From Candidatus Poribacteria bacterium (GTDB lineage Bacteria; Poribacteria; WGA-4E; GCA-2687025), in assembly GCA_026004875.1 (NCBI GenBank), contig BPJZ01000014.1, positions 32,016-96,015 on the forward strand: DNA of 64,000 nt. The letters are read 5' to 3'. Below, in pieces: positions 19,453 through 29,360 of this stretch. How positions within the stretch are numbered: the stretch's first letter is position 1; each line of letters starts with the position of its first letter. Position numbers and translations under genes: made by a program. Below the pieces are notes generated by a model, which was given only the letters and a program-made list of their open reading frames with translations, made no database searches and was not told the origin of the DNA.

Positions 19453-20436
19453 TCACGGGCTCTCGGAGCGACGAATCACCTCCCGGACAACGTAGATCGG
19501 CTTGTCCTGCGATTCATGATAGGTCCGGGTCATCAGCTCCCCCAGCAGCCCCATCGAGATGAACTGAACACCCACCAGGATCAAAAGAATCCCCAAAAGG
19601 AGCATCGGCAGCCGCTGGAGGAGCGAGTAACGCTCCGGCGCGACGAACTTCCCCACCGAGAGCCAAGCGCAGATCAGAAACCCTAAGAAACCCGTGTACA
19701 GCCCGATCCTACCAAAGACCTGAATCGGGCGGGTGGAAAACCCCATCAGAAAGCGGATTGTAATCAGGTCCAGCAACACCCGAATCGTTCGAGAAAGGCC
19801 GTACTTCGAGCGTCCCCAAGTCCGAGGACGATGGTTGACCGGCAGCTCGGTAATCCGGGCCCCAACCCAGTGAGCTAAGGCGGGGATGAAACGGTGAAGC
19901 TCGCCATAAAGCCGGATGTTTTCGACCACCTCGCGCCGATAGGCTTTTAACGTACAGCCAAAGTCGTGGATCGGAACACCCGTCATCCGACGGATGAGCC
20001 GGTTAGCCAGCCAGGAAGGCACTTTGCGGAGGAAAAAGCCGTCTTGGCGCCGTTTTCTCCAACCGCTGACCAGATCGTACCCCTCGTTCAGCTTCTCAAC
20101 CAGCCGTTCGATGTCTGCTGGATCGTTTTGAAGATCGGCGTCCAGCGTCACCAACACTTGCCCTTGGGCGTAATCGAAGCCGGCGCTAAGCGCCGCTGTC
20201 TGGCCGAAGTTGCGCCGGAAGCGGATCACGGTGACCGAAGGGTCCGACTCGGCGATCTCATCCAGCACCCGGTCGGAGCCGTCGGTCGAGCCGTCGTCCA
20301 CGTAAAGCACCTCTGAGCGGTACCGAAGCCGGTCCAAGGCCGCACGAATCTGACGGTGAAGCTCCGGCAAGTTCCCGGACTCGTTGTAGACCGGCACGAT
20401 AACGGACAGCTCGATCGGCTTTTCGTCCCTGTCCAC
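19453..20436 (-). CDS. Family 2 glycosyltransferase (polyprenyl-phosphate sugar transferase-like)
   Basis: About 327 residues. The GT-A domain contains [43 protein letters not shown] and the acceptor-site [13 protein letters not shown]. Two C-terminal membrane helices follow ([15 protein letters not shown] and [19 protein letters not shown]). This architecture matches ArnC/GtrB-type enzymes that move a sugar to undecaprenyl phosphate at the inner membrane. The GTG at 20436 is chosen because GAGGAG lies just upstream and the protein then starts at the catalytic domain; a longer frame to 20550 has no support. It faces moxR divergently. Confidence 0.88.
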   Translation of the reverse strand: MDRDEKPIELSVIVPVYNESGNLPELHRQIRAALDRLRYRSEVLYVDDGSTDGSDRVLDEIAESDPSVTVIRFRRNFGQTAALSAGFDYAQGQVLVTLDADLQNDPADIERLVEKLNEGYDLVSGWRKRRQDGFFLRKVPSWLANRLIRRMTGVPIHDFGCTLKAYRREVVENIRLYGELHRFIPALAHWVGARITELPVNHRPRTWGRSKYGLSRTIRVLLDLITIRFLMGFSTRPIQVFGRIGLYTGFLGFLICAWLSVGKFVAPERYSLLQRLPMLLLGILLILVGVQFISMGLLGELMTRTYHESQDKPIYVVREVIRRSESP

Positions 20437-20550
20437 GATGGGGGCTCCTCGGTTGCCGACGTTGAGGATCAAGCAGAAGCTTACGCGATTCTGCAGCAGG
20501 AGACAAACCGGGGACGAAGCGCTCTTGAGGTGCTCGACCGCTCGTCCCAT

Positions 20551-20579
20551 TTGACCTGTAGGGTTGGGGCCGGTACACT
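20551..20579 (+). promoter_or_regulatory. Sigma-70-type promoter for moxR
   Basis: TTGACC (20551-20556), 17-base spacer, TACACT (20574-20579), 41 bases before the chosen moxR start. Identical hexamers and spacing to the mdh promoter. Confidence 0.65.
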
Positions 20580-20619
20580 CCTCGTAGCAGCAAAAGCCAT
20601 CGGGCAGAGGAGAACGACG

Positions 20620-21636
20620 TTGGCCCAGGAGACCGTTTCTGCCAACCTAGAAGCTGAGTTGGCCTTCTTCGCAGAGGTCCGCACACGACTGCTCAAAGAG
20701 CTTCACAAAGTCATCGTCGGTCAGGACGCCGTCATTAACGAGCTCTTGATCGCCCTGGTCTCGCGGGGCCATGCGCTGTTGATCGGCGTTCCGGGACTGG
20801 CCAAGACGCTGTTGATCAGCTCGCTAGCCCAAGCACTCGACTTGAAGTTCAGCCGGATTCAGTTCACCCCGGACCTGATGCCGACCGACATCATCGGCAC
20901 CGACATTCTCCAGGACGATCCGGAGACGGGCCGACGGCACTTTCAGTTTTTGAAGGGGCCGATCTTCGCCAACATCGTTCTCGCCGATGAAATCAACCGA
21001 ACGCCACCCAAGACCCAAGCCGCCCTCCTCCAGGCGATGCAGGAGCGCAAAGTCACCGCCGGGGGCACTACCTACCCGTTGGACTCCCCCTTCTTTGTAC
21101 TAGCGACTCAGAACCCCATCGAACAGGAGGGCACCTACCCACTCCCTGAGGCTCAGCTAGATCGCTTTATGTTCAGCATCTACCTGGACTATCCCACGCC
21201 GGAGGAGGAGAAGGAGATCGTTCTGACCACCACCTCGGCGTTGGAGCCGGAACTGGAGCCGGTGCTCGGTAAAGAGGAGATCGAACGGGTTCAACGCTTG
21301 GTGCGGAGGGTTCCGGTCCCGGACTACGTGGTGGAGTACGCCGTCCGCCTGGTGGGGGCGAGTCGGCCTTCTAGTAGTCTAGCGCCGGACTTTGTGCGCC
21401 AGTGGGTGGCCTGGGGGGCCGGTCCTCGCGCCTCGCAGTATCTGGTGCTGGGGGCAAAGGCCCGGGCCCTGCTCCACGGCCGCAGCCACGCTACCGAAGA
21501 GGACGTTCAGGCCGTCGCCATGCCGGTCCTCCGCCATCGAGTGCTGGTGAACTTTAACGCCGAAGCCGACGGAATCGACAGCGGAGAGATCGTCCGGCGG
21601 CTCCTCAAGAGCGTGCCGGTTCCCCATCACCAATAG
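20620..21636 (+). CDS. MoxR-family AAA+ ATPase
   Basis: About 338 residues. Walker A is GVPGLAKT, Walker B is IVLADEINR, followed by the MoxR signature [21 protein letters not shown] and sensor region [25 protein letters not shown]. MoxR ATPases act as chaperones that help activate or insert cofactors into partner proteins, usually with DUF58 and VWA partners encoded next door. Here there is no such partner: the next gene is convergent. TTG at 20620 is chosen because AGAGGAG lies 7 bases upstream and a promoter sits just before; the longer frame reads back through the promoter. Confidence 0.9.
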   Translation: MAQETVSANLEAELAFFAEVRTRLLKELHKVIVGQDAVINELLIALVSRGHALLIGVPGLAKTLLISSLAQALDLKFSRIQFTPDLMPTDIIGTDILQDDPETGRRHFQFLKGPIFANIVLADEINRTPPKTQAALLQAMQERKVTAGGTTYPLDSPFFVLATQNPIEQEGTYPLPEAQLDRFMFSIYLDYPTPEEEKEIVLTTTSALEPELEPVLGKEEIERVQRLVRRVPVPDYVVEYAVRLVGASRPSSSLAPDFVRQWVAWGAGPRASQYLVLGAKARALLHGRSHATEEDVQAVAMPVLRHRVLVNFNAEADGIDSGEIVRRLLKSVPVPHHQ

Positions 21637-21648
21637 CGGAAGGCCGCC

Positions 21649-24600
21649 CTACTTCCAGCGCGTCTGATAGGTGCGGAGGTACTCCCGAATCGCCGGCGTA
21701 TCGGGATACCGCTCGCCCTCGGGATAGGGATAGGCGCTCATCCCGTGAAACGGGAGCGGCTCCACCGTCCACGGATAGGCCGTGTAGAAGTCCATATCCT
21801 TACAAAAGCCGTCGGTGTGCAGCAGGTAGCTTCGCGTCCACCCCTCCGGGACCGGCGGCAGCCGATCCACCGAAAAGGCTAACCGCACCTCCTCCCCCCG
21901 CCCGAAGATCACATAACGATCGTCGGCGGCCTTGAGCAGTTCGCGCACGTCCCCAAAGCGTGTGTATCGTCCTCGCTGAATCTTAAAGGGCACGCTCCGT
22001 TCAACGCTGTGATAGTCATAAAGGCGTGGAAGACGTCCGTCCGGACTGTATTCGCGCGGATAACCGAGATAGCCCAGCTCCGCCCGATCGGCGGAGAGCC
22101 GATGAACCCGCTGGAGCCCTTCCCCCAGGTCCTCTGCAAGGAAGACCTCATCCAGATAGATTTCCAGGTTGGTCCGCAGCCGAAAGATGGGCCGCTCCGG
22201 ATCGAACCACTCGGTGAGGTCCAACGTCATCATTTTGGGCATGCCGGCCGGATAACCGGCATCCTGGATCACCTCTCGCCAAGCGCCAGAAGCGTCGAGC
22301 ACGTCCACGTGGAGGCCGCGCCCCTGAAGCCCCTCTTGATAGGCCGCGTAGACCAGATGCGAGTAAGGGTACTCGATCCATCCGTAGAGGAAGAGCACCT
22401 TTCGACGGTCGGGGCTCCAAGCTTGGTCAACACCGCTGAAGTCGAGCACCCAGGAGGCCTCCCCGTCCAAGAACCCAAGATAACGCGGGTGCCGTTCCAA
22501 CGGTGGATAGAGGCGATCCCGACGGAGGAGGGCTTCCAGCACGTCGCGGCCCTGGCCGTCCACAGCCCGGCGGGGATAGATCGGCGTTTGATAAAGGTAG
22601 ATCCGTTCGGAGGGAAGTTCTCCGTTCAGGGCGAAGCGCTCCTCTGGATAGAGGCTCGTTCCCTCCGGATGGTCCACCGCCAGGAGGGTGACCTCATCCA
22701 GGTAGGCCACCTCTTCCATCGGTTCGGCGACGCTGAAAAGTAAAAAGCCGTCTTTGGGACGCACTTCGCCGGGTTCCAACTTGATCCGCTCGGTGGGGTC
22801 CGGCTGCCCGTACCGCCCCGGCGCGACGAAGAACCCGACGCCGCCCACGCCTAGAAAATCGGTGATGAAGCGGTACCGTTCGCCGTCCCAGGCAAAAAGC
22901 ACCGGACAGGAGGAGGCCTTCCGCTGCACCTCCTCGATCTCAACCCGTTGGTTGGCGGGAAGCAGGAGCTCCGATTGAATCACCGCGTTCGGCCAAACAA
23001 TCCGAACGTAATCGGCGTGATCCTTTCCGTCCAAGCCCAAAGCGATCTCTGGGCTAGCCGCTCCGTACCGGTTGGCGATCATGAACTGCTCAAGGCGCTG
23101 CCAGAGGCTCCCGGCCTTCACTTCGACGGTAGCACCGTAACCGGAGCGGTTGGCCATCGTCCCGCGGAGAGCCAGCCGCAGCCAACGGTTCGGCTCCGGA
23201 CCGATGGTCAGGAATCCGCTCAGCCCAGAACGGCCCGCGCCGATCAGGTCGGTGTCGCCGTCCCCGTCCAGGTCCAGCGCAAAAAGACGAGCGCTACTCT
23301 CCTGACGACCCGACTCCAGACGAAACCGTCCCCGTCCGTCGTTCCGGAGAAGCTGGAGCGGGGCTGTCCAGAGCACGTCCAAGTCGGAATCGTTGTCGGC
23401 GTCCAGGACAAGCCCGCCTCCGCTTGAAATCTGCCCTTCCCAGAGATGAACGCGAAAGGTGCCGTCCCCCTTGTTTTCGCAATAGCGCAGCGCCCCGTCC
23501 CGATAACGGAGGAACAGGTCGGTGTCCTCGTCTCGATCAAAGTCGCCGCTGAGCGCCTGAACCGCACCGATCGCTTCGGGGAGCCCCGACCGAGCCGATC
23601 CGTCGCTCCATCGGTTCATCCGCTCGTTGAAGAACAGGTACGGCCGGCCCACACCGGTCAAAAGCAGTAGATCCACGTCCAGATCGCCGTCAAAGTCGGC
23701 TAGCACCAGATCGTTCATTTCCGAATAAGGCTTTAAAAGACCGGAGTCTCCAGCAATCTCCGCGAAGGTCCCATCCCCCCGGTTCTGCCAAAGCTGGAGC
23801 GCTCCTTCCCAGAGGACGATCAGGTCGAGGTCGCTATCGTGGTCCGCGTCCACCCAAGCGGCAGCGACCCACGGAAGGATGGGGGCCTGTAGTCCCGCCG
23901 GACCGGTGACCTCCTTCAACCGACCCCCCTCTTGGCGGTAGAGACGAAGGAGCCCCCGTCCGAAGAGGGCCAGATCCGGCGTGCCGTCGTTGTCCCAGTC
24001 GCCAAAAAGCGCGCTCTGAGGAGGTATCTCACCGGTGGGGAGCGTTTCAAAGAGCGAAAAACCCTCCGGCGTTCGACGGAGCAGCCCTAGCGCCCAGCGC
24101 TCCTCCCCCCGAGCCAGGGGAACCGCCAGCTCCAGAACGTCGTCGCCGTCCAGGTCGGCTCCAGCAACGACGCCCTCGGCCGGGCGGAACTCCGACCCGT
24201 TCAGCCCAGTGATCGGGTAGTCTTGACGCTCCCAGGCGAGGGGGAAGTCCTCCTCAGCGGGGGCGTCTGGAGCAGGAGGAAAGACCCGAATCACCTCAGC
24301 GTAGGGCCCCATCTCGGTATAGACGATTGCTCGCTTGACGCCAACGCCGGCGGCATCCAGCCGGCGGAACAGCTCAAGCCGCTCCATGGCGGCCTCTCGC
24401 TCGCCCAGTCGGATGAGCGCCTGCGCCAGGGAGTAATGGGCCGAAAGCAGATAAGGGTTCTGCTGAAGGGCTTGCTGAAAGTAGTCCCGCGCGGTCTGTG
24501 CCTCGCCCTTTTGAAGAGCGATCGCGCCGAGAAAGTAAAGAGCGTCGGCGCTGTCTGGGTCGCGGCGGAGCACCTCGCGAAAGTGTCGGACCGCCTCCTC

Positions 24601-24990
24601 GCTCTCGCCTCGGTAGCGGGCCAAAAGGCCTAGGCAATAGTGCGGATGAGGAAGCGAAGGATCCAGCTCCGCCGCCCGGAGAAACTCCTGACGGGCTAGC
24701 TCCAGAGCGTCCCCGCCGGCCGATGGATCGGCGACGGTGTTCAGATAGGCGATCCCAAGGTTCAGATGGGCAACGGCCCAGTTTGGAGCCCGCTCAACCA
24801 CCTGTCGGAACACCTCCGCCGCCTCGGAGAATCGGTGTTGCTCAACCAGTCCGACGCCTCGATTCATCAGCTCGACGATCGCCTCGCTCGGCGCTCCGGG
24901 GACCGCTCGCCCGATGGCACACGGGGCCAAAAAAACGATCACTCCGACAACCGCCCGCAGTCTCGCCCCTGCGTAAAGCATCTTGAGCAT
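21649..24990 (-). CDS. Large secreted TPR / FG-GAP / ASPIC-UnbV protein
   Basis: 1113 residues. The signal peptide is in the first 30 residues (VVGVIVFLAPCAIGRA). Residues 35-210 hold TPR-like repeats (AVAHLNLGIAYLN, PHYCLGLLARYRGESEEAVRHF, ADALYFLGAIALQKGEAQTA). Residues about 260-620 contain FG-GAP/VCBS units with Ca-binding patterns (DLDGDDVLEL, DWDNDGTPDLAL, DADHDSDLDLIV, DFDGDLDVDLLL). An ASPIC/UnbV domain follows (NRSGYGATVEVKAG ... VRIVWPNAVIQSE). The last 430 residues are a further beta-rich region (CPVLFAWDGERYRFITDFLG). It is last in a minus-strand run with mannonate dehydratase and another UnbV protein. Function unknown; an extracellular binding or adhesion role is likely. Confidence 0.83.
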   Translation of the reverse strand: MLKMLYAGARLRAVVGVIVFLAPCAIGRAVPGAPSEAIVELMNRGVGLVEQHRFSEAAEVFRQVVERAPNWAVAHLNLGIAYLNTVADPSAGGDALELARQEFLRAAELDPSLPHPHYCLGLLARYRGESEEAVRHFREVLRRDPDSADALYFLGAIALQKGEAQTARDYFQQALQQNPYLLSAHYSLAQALIRLGEREAAMERLELFRRLDAAGVGVKRAIVYTEMGPYAEVIRVFPPAPDAPAEEDFPLAWERQDYPITGLNGSEFRPAEGVVAGADLDGDDVLELAVPLARGEERWALGLLRRTPEGFSLFETLPTGEIPPQSALFGDWDNDGTPDLALFGRGLLRLYRQEGGRLKEVTGPAGLQAPILPWVAAAWVDADHDSDLDLIVLWEGALQLWQNRGDGTFAEIAGDSGLLKPYSEMNDLVLADFDGDLDVDLLLLTGVGRPYLFFNERMNRWSDGSARSGLPEAIGAVQALSGDFDRDEDTDLFLRYRDGALRYCENKGDGTFRVHLWEGQISSGGGLVLDADNDSDLDVLWTAPLQLLRNDGRGRFRLESGRQESSARLFALDLDGDGDTDLIGAGRSGLSGFLTIGPEPNRWLRLALRGTMANRSGYGATVEVKAGSLWQRLEQFMIANRYGAASPEIALGLDGKDHADYVRIVWPNAVIQSELLLPANQRVEIEEVQRKASSCPVLFAWDGERYRFITDFLGVGGVGFFVAPGRYGQPDPTERIKLEPGEVRPKDGFLLFSVAEPMEEVAYLDEVTLLAVDHPEGTSLYPEERFALNGELPSERIYLYQTPIYPRRAVDGQGRDVLEALLRRDRLYPPLERHPRYLGFLDGEASWVLDFSGVDQAWSPDRRKVLFLYGWIEYPYSHLVYAAYQEGLQGRGLHVDVLDASGAWREVIQDAGYPAGMPKMMTLDLTEWFDPERPIFRLRTNLEIYLDEVFLAEDLGEGLQRVHRLSADRAELGYLGYPREYSPDGRLPRLYDYHSVERSVPFKIQRGRYTRFGDVRELLKAADDRYVIFGRGEEVRLAFSVDRLPPVPEGWTRSYLLHTDGFCKDMDFYTAYPWTVEPLPFHGMSAYPYPEGERYPDTPAIREYLRTYQTRWK

Positions 24991-24993
24991 CCC

Positions 24994-26023
24994 CTACTCC
25001 TCGATCGGAATCCCCAACGCCCGCATCGCTCCTCGAAGGAACCCCAGCGCGTAGGCCATTCCGGCGTGCCAAGGGGCCTCGCAACTCACCTGAGGAGTGT
25101 GGTCCGGAATAAGCAGCCCCTCATAACCGCATTCGTGGTACAGTCGGAGCGCCCGAATCATGTCCACGTCCCCTTCGTCAATGAAGACCTCTTTGTAGTT
25201 GGGGACCTTGCCGACCACGTTTCGGAAGTGAACATAAGCGATATGGTCCCGTGCATAGCGGCGGATCGCCTCGTACACGTCGGCGCCCTGCATCTCGGCA
25301 ATCGTTCCTTGACAGAACTCCAAGGCGTTCGCCCAGCTTGGAACGACAGCCAGCAGGCGCTGGTAATCGTCCGGGTGGACGATGAGCCGGCCGGTACCCC
25401 CGGAGCTCTGGCAAGGGCGGATCGTCTGGATGAGCGGCCAGACGAACGCCTGCCTCTTCGGCAACCGGCACCAACTCCCGGAGAAACCACTCCAGCCGAC
25501 CCCACATCTCCTCTCGGCTCACAGGCGGAAGCGTCCCCGACGGCGCGTTTGGGTCGTAACGCCTTCCCCAGACCTCACCCAAAGGAATCGGCGTCTGCTC
25601 CGGCGCCTGGTCCTCGAGGTAGCCCACCGAAACGGCTCCGCCCCGAGCAAAAGGACCCCGCACCCGGCCCCAGACCCCCGCAAGGCTAAAGTAGTAGCCC
25701 ATCACCGGAATACCCGCCTTGCCCATGTTCCGGATCGTGCGCTTGAGATTCTCCATCTGCTCCCGCTTCCGTGGGCCGTCCAGGAGAATGTCGCTCCAGT
25801 GCTCCGGCGGAAAGTTCTCGATCGCGTAAAGCTCCATCCCCTCCGAACGGACAAAGTCGACCAGCCGTTTTAGGTCTTCATAGGACCAGTAGCCTGCCGA
25901 AGTTGAGGGGAGCGTCTCCGCACCGGGAAGGTGCTGAACAATGTACCGCGCCCCTATCTGCTTGGCAAATCGCAAGTTCTCCCGGTTCATCATCCCCGCG
26001 TACAGCCCCAACCCCAGTTTCAT
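24994..26023 (-). CDS. uxuA: Mannonate dehydratase (frameshifted in this sequence)
   Basis: After repair, 342 residues. It converts D-mannonate to 2-keto-3-deoxygluconate in uronate catabolism. Family features are GARYIVQHLPGAE, LYAIENFPPEHW, MGYYFSLAGVWGR, the metal-binding AAHPDDPPLPELRGTGRL, YVHFRNVVGKVPNYKEVFIDEGD and LIPDHTP. The frame breaks in CCCCC at 25397-25401 (GGGGG on the coding strand); four restore RGTGRLIVHPDD. The start ATG overlaps the stop of the upstream UnbV gene (ATGA), and the next gene begins 3 bases after its stop. Poribacteria carry many UxuA-like paralogues, so the true substrate may differ from mannonate. Confidence 0.87.
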
Positions 26024-27697
26024 TCCTTCGCTCCTTTTGATCGAAACGGCAGGACTTGAACGACCCCCCGCTCTTCGTCTACAACCAACGTCTGCTCCGC
26101 CGGAACCTCGTTCAGCCGATAGACGGTCCCCTTTGGGAACCGAACGAGCACCTCCTGGGCAACCGTTCCCTCGCCCAACCCAAAGGTCAAAGTGTATTCG
26201 CTCTGGCTGCAGTAACTCCCACCCCCGCGGACCATCTGGGTGAGAGCCAAACCGTTTGCCGTAACCCGCACCATCGCACCGATGGCGTCCCGGTTGGACC
26301 GGCGACCGACCAACCGGACGCGCAGCAGTGCGCCGCGTTCGCTGTCGTTCCGGTAAATCCGTGCTGGGCCGCCGTTTTCGGTGATCACCACGTCCAAATC
26401 ACCGTCGCCGTCCAGATCGCCGTAAGCGGCGCCGCGCCCCACCAACGGCGCAGTAAACCCGGCCTCCTCCGCCACGTCCACAAAGACTCGACCCTCCCGA
26501 TTCCAAAAGAGATGAGGACGCTGGCGGTAGGCGACCGTCGGCTGAACGCGCTCGATCTCCGGTTCCACGTGGCCATTTACGGCGAACAGATCGAGCCACC
26601 CATCCCCGTCCGCATCGAAGAAGAAGCACCCAAAGCCCAACGTCGGCAGCGACGGCGGACCGATTCGCATCGCTTGTGCCCGATCGATGAACAGCCCGTT
26701 CCCCTCGCTTCGATACAGACTGATCATCTCGTTTGAGAAGTTGGTCACCGCCAAAAACCAATGCCCGGAGCGTTCAACGTCGCCCACGTCCACACCCATG
26801 CCGGCACGGGCGACGCCGTTCTCATCAAAGGCAACCCCCGCCAACATTCCCACCTCGGCAAAGGTGCCGTTCCCCAGGTTCTCAAAGAGCTTGTCCGGCT
26901 CCGTGTCGTTGGCGACGAACAGGTCCATCGCCCCGTCCAGGTTGTAATCGAAGGCCACCACGCCTAGGCTCTTGCTGGTCGGATCGTACAGGCCACTGGC
27001 CTCGGTCGCGTCGGTAAAGGTGCCGTCCCCGTTGTTTCGATAGAAGCGGTCGGAGACGCCTCGATACGGCTCCGGCGTGCAGTAGGATTTGGTCACGCCG
27101 TCCAGCGAGCAGAAGATGTCGGTCTCCGGCGACCATTGGACGTAATTCGCAACGTATAGGTCAAGCCATCCGTCGTTGTCCGCGTCAAACCAGGCCGCGC
27201 TGGAGGCGAACTCCGGGTTGGCGATCCCCGCGCGGTGGGTCACTTCGGTAAAGGTGCCGTCTCCGTTGTTCCGCAGGAGCCGGTCCGGCCCCAACGCCGT
27301 CAAGTACAGGTCCGGATCGCCGTCGTTGTCGTAGTCCCCAACGGCCACGCCCAAGCCGTAGACCGGGAAGGCGAGCCCAGCAGCCTCGGTGCGGTCGACC
27401 CAGCGGTCCCCCCTCCTGGACGTACAGTCGGGGAAGAGGATCCCGCCCCGTCGGGTGGCCCGGCCAATCGCGGCCGTTGACGAAGAAGAGGTCGAGATCA
27501 CCATCCCCCTCCAGGTCGAAGACGGCCACGCCGCTGCCCATCGTCTCAGGAAGATACTTCTGACCGAAAGCACCGTTGTTGTGGCGAAACTGGATCCCCC
27601 ACGCCTGAGCAACTTCGGTAAAGCGCGGAGCCGCAGCGGTCGAGACGGCCGCTGCGGCCAGCCCGATGAACAGCCCCCACAGAAAGGTCCGGCGCAC
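26020..27697 (-). CDS. Exported FG-GAP/ASPIC-UnbV protein (frameshifted in this sequence)
   Basis: After repair, 558 residues, beginning with GTG after AAGGGG. The signal peptide is MRRTFLWGLFIGLAAAAV followed by STAAAPRF. FG-GAP repeats with acidic Ca-binding loops occur throughout (DLEGDGDLDLFF, DYDNDGDPDLYL, DADNDGWLDLYV, DYNLDGAMDLFV, DADGDGWLDLFA, DLDGDGDLDVVI). An ASPIC/UnbV domain ends the protein (NRDAIGAMVRVTANG ... VRFPKGTVYRLNEVPA). The frame breaks in CCCCCC at 27408-27413; one fewer gives LYVQEGDRWVDRTEAAG. This is the CRTAC1-like architecture: an extracellular beta-propeller of unknown ligand. It lies 9 bases after the UPF0173 gene and overlaps uxuA. Confidence 0.87.
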
Positions 27698-27706
27698 TCA
27701 AACCCC

Positions 27707-28420
27707 TTATCGCAGCGCGGTGGATTCGATCGAGTCCCCTGGTTTGAGGGCGTGGACGATCACCTCTTGACCGTGGAGCTCCTGCCGAAGCTGTTCCGGC
27801 GTTCCGGTCAACAGGTCGAACGTCCCGTAGTGCATCGGAATGACGTGTTTGACCCCCAACAGACGCGTGGCGTAGGCCGCCTCGCGCGGGTCCATCGTGA
27901 AGCGGCTCCCGATCGGAAGAAGCGCCACGCTCGGACGATACAGCTCCCCAATGATCCGCATGTCCCCAAAGACCGCCGTATCACCGGCGTCATAGAGCGT
28001 AAAGCCGTCCGGAAAGCGGACCACAAATCCGGCCGGTTCCCCAGCAGGGATGACGTTCCCCTTCTCGTCGGTGATCGTCGAGCTGTGGAACGCATGAGTC
28101 ATCGTGATCCGCAAGCCGTCCACCTCGACGGTGCCCCCCTTGTTCATCGGGCTGAATTTCTGGAGCCCCCGGGCCGCCATGTACTGATAGATCTCAAAGT
28201 TGCAGACGATCAGCGGATCGTGTTTCTTCGCTAGCGCAACGGCGTCGGCGAAGTGGTCGCTGTGCCCGTGAGTGATCAACATCAGATCGATCCGGTCAAA
28301 GGACTTGAGGCGGGTCGGACAGACCGGGTTCCCCTCCACCCATGGGTCGATCAGCATCACCTTCCCGTCGTAGTCCACTCGAAAGGTCGCGTGCCCTAAC
28401 CAAGTGATTGTGACTGCCAC
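27707..28420 (-). CDS. UPF0173 metal-dependent hydrolase (metallo-beta-lactamase fold)
   Basis: 237 residues, the normal family length. It starts VTITWLGHATFRVDYDGKVM. The zinc motif is THGHSDHFADA, with further ligands in TMTHAFHSS, YDAGDTAVFGDM and IPMHYGTF. The family (YtkL-like) has no firmly assigned physiological substrate. GTG is the start, with GGGAGGAG 8 bases upstream. It heads the run UPF0173, UnbV protein, uxuA, large UnbV protein, with gaps of 9 bases or less, so an unusual link between a hydrolase and surface-propeller proteins is implied by position only. Confidence 0.9.
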   Translation of the reverse strand: MAVTITWLGHATFRVDYDGKVMLIDPWVEGNPVCPTRLKSFDRIDLMLITHGHSDHFADAVALAKKHDPLIVCNFEIYQYMAARGLQKFSPMNKGGTVEVDGLRITMTHAFHSSTITDEKGNVIPAGEPAGFVVRFPDGFTLYDAGDTAVFGDMRIIGELYRPSVALLPIGSRFTMDPREAAYATRLLGVKHVIPMHYGTFDLLTGTPEQLRQELHGQEVIVHALKPGDSIESTALR

Positions 28421-28552
28421 TGCCTTGCTCCTCCCAAGTCAGCACGACTGTCTGCTGTGGCGTGCGAGATCGTCCCCCAGAGAGGATAACGCGGGAGGCT
28501 GTTTAAAACGAAGAGCCTTGGCCCCGCGTTTTGGGAACGGCAGAGCGCTCCG

Positions 28553-29251
28553 TCAGCTGGGCGTCCAGGCCATGGCGGTGCCAAAGCTGGCGAACTCCGA
28601 GCTTCGACCGGAGGTGAGGATCCGCGACCCCTGGACCACCACCCGCGTATCGAAGCTGGTGATCTTATAGCTGACCGGCGTGTCTTTGGGAATCAACGGG
28701 TTTCCCTGGGCGTCCTTAAGCTTGTCCAACCGATAGTGGAGGGACTGCTTGGCCGCCACCTGAAATTCAACGGAGATCGGCGCTCGGCCGCTCTCCTCAA
28801 AGAAGACCTCCAACCGACACCGAGTGGCACGCTCAGCGGTGTTCAGAACACAGATGGACTCGTGGGAGAAGTAGCCACCGCCCTCGCGTTCCCAGACCTG
28901 TTCCACCTCGCTCAGCCGAGCCATATAGCCATCCGGGATGAACCAGACATAGGCTCCGTCGCCTTCCGGCTCGTACTGGGCAGCGATGTGGGCTAAATCG
29001 AGGTCTGGGGGGAGATGCCGTCCGTCCAGGCTGACGGCCCCTGTTCCGTATCGGACGCCGGGGATCGTCTCTGGGCTCTGCCGCAGGCGCCCCCGCACGT
29101 TCAGGAGCAACCGTTGGGGACCAACGACCACCACTCGCCCAAATCCCCAGGCGGCCAAGCGAGAGCCAAACCGATCGTTCAACAACTCCGTCTGAGCTCG
29201 GCGGTCCAGGGTGGCATAGTCTTCTAAAGCTTCCAGCAGCTCGCGAATCAT
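28553..29251 (-). CDS. Protein with C-terminal ASRT (sensory rhodopsin transducer-like) domain
   Basis: 232 residues. Residues about 98-225 resemble the Anabaena sensory rhodopsin transducer superfamily: YVWFIPDGYMARLS, YFSHESICVLNTAERATRCRLEVFFEE, KQSLHYRLDKL, PVSYKITSFDTRVVVQGSRILT. That superfamily forms a small beta-sandwich thought to bind small molecules, often carbohydrate-linked. The first 95 residues (LEDYATLDRRAQTELLNDRF; VVVVGPQRLLLNVRG) are a separate region I do not recognise. No rhodopsin gene is in the window, so a sugar-sensing or binding role is more likely than phototransduction. It is divergent from hrcA, and AGAGGAGA precedes the ATG. Confidence 0.72.
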   Translation of the reverse strand: MIRELLEALEDYATLDRRAQTELLNDRFGSRLAAWGFGRVVVVGPQRLLLNVRGRLRQSPETIPGVRYGTGAVSLDGRHLPPDLDLAHIAAQYEPEGDGAYVWFIPDGYMARLSEVEQVWEREGGGYFSHESICVLNTAERATRCRLEVFFEESGRAPISVEFQVAAKQSLHYRLDKLKDAQGNPLIPKDTPVSYKITSFDTRVVVQGSRILTSGRSSEFASFGTAMAWTPS

Positions 29252-29360
29252 GGCTTCTCCTCTCCGAGGAAGCTTCCCGTATGGGGCATCCTGACACGGA
29301 CGCCCGGAGGGGTCAAGTCGGAGCCCTGCCGGTTTTGGCCAAGCCGCAGCCGAAAAGATG

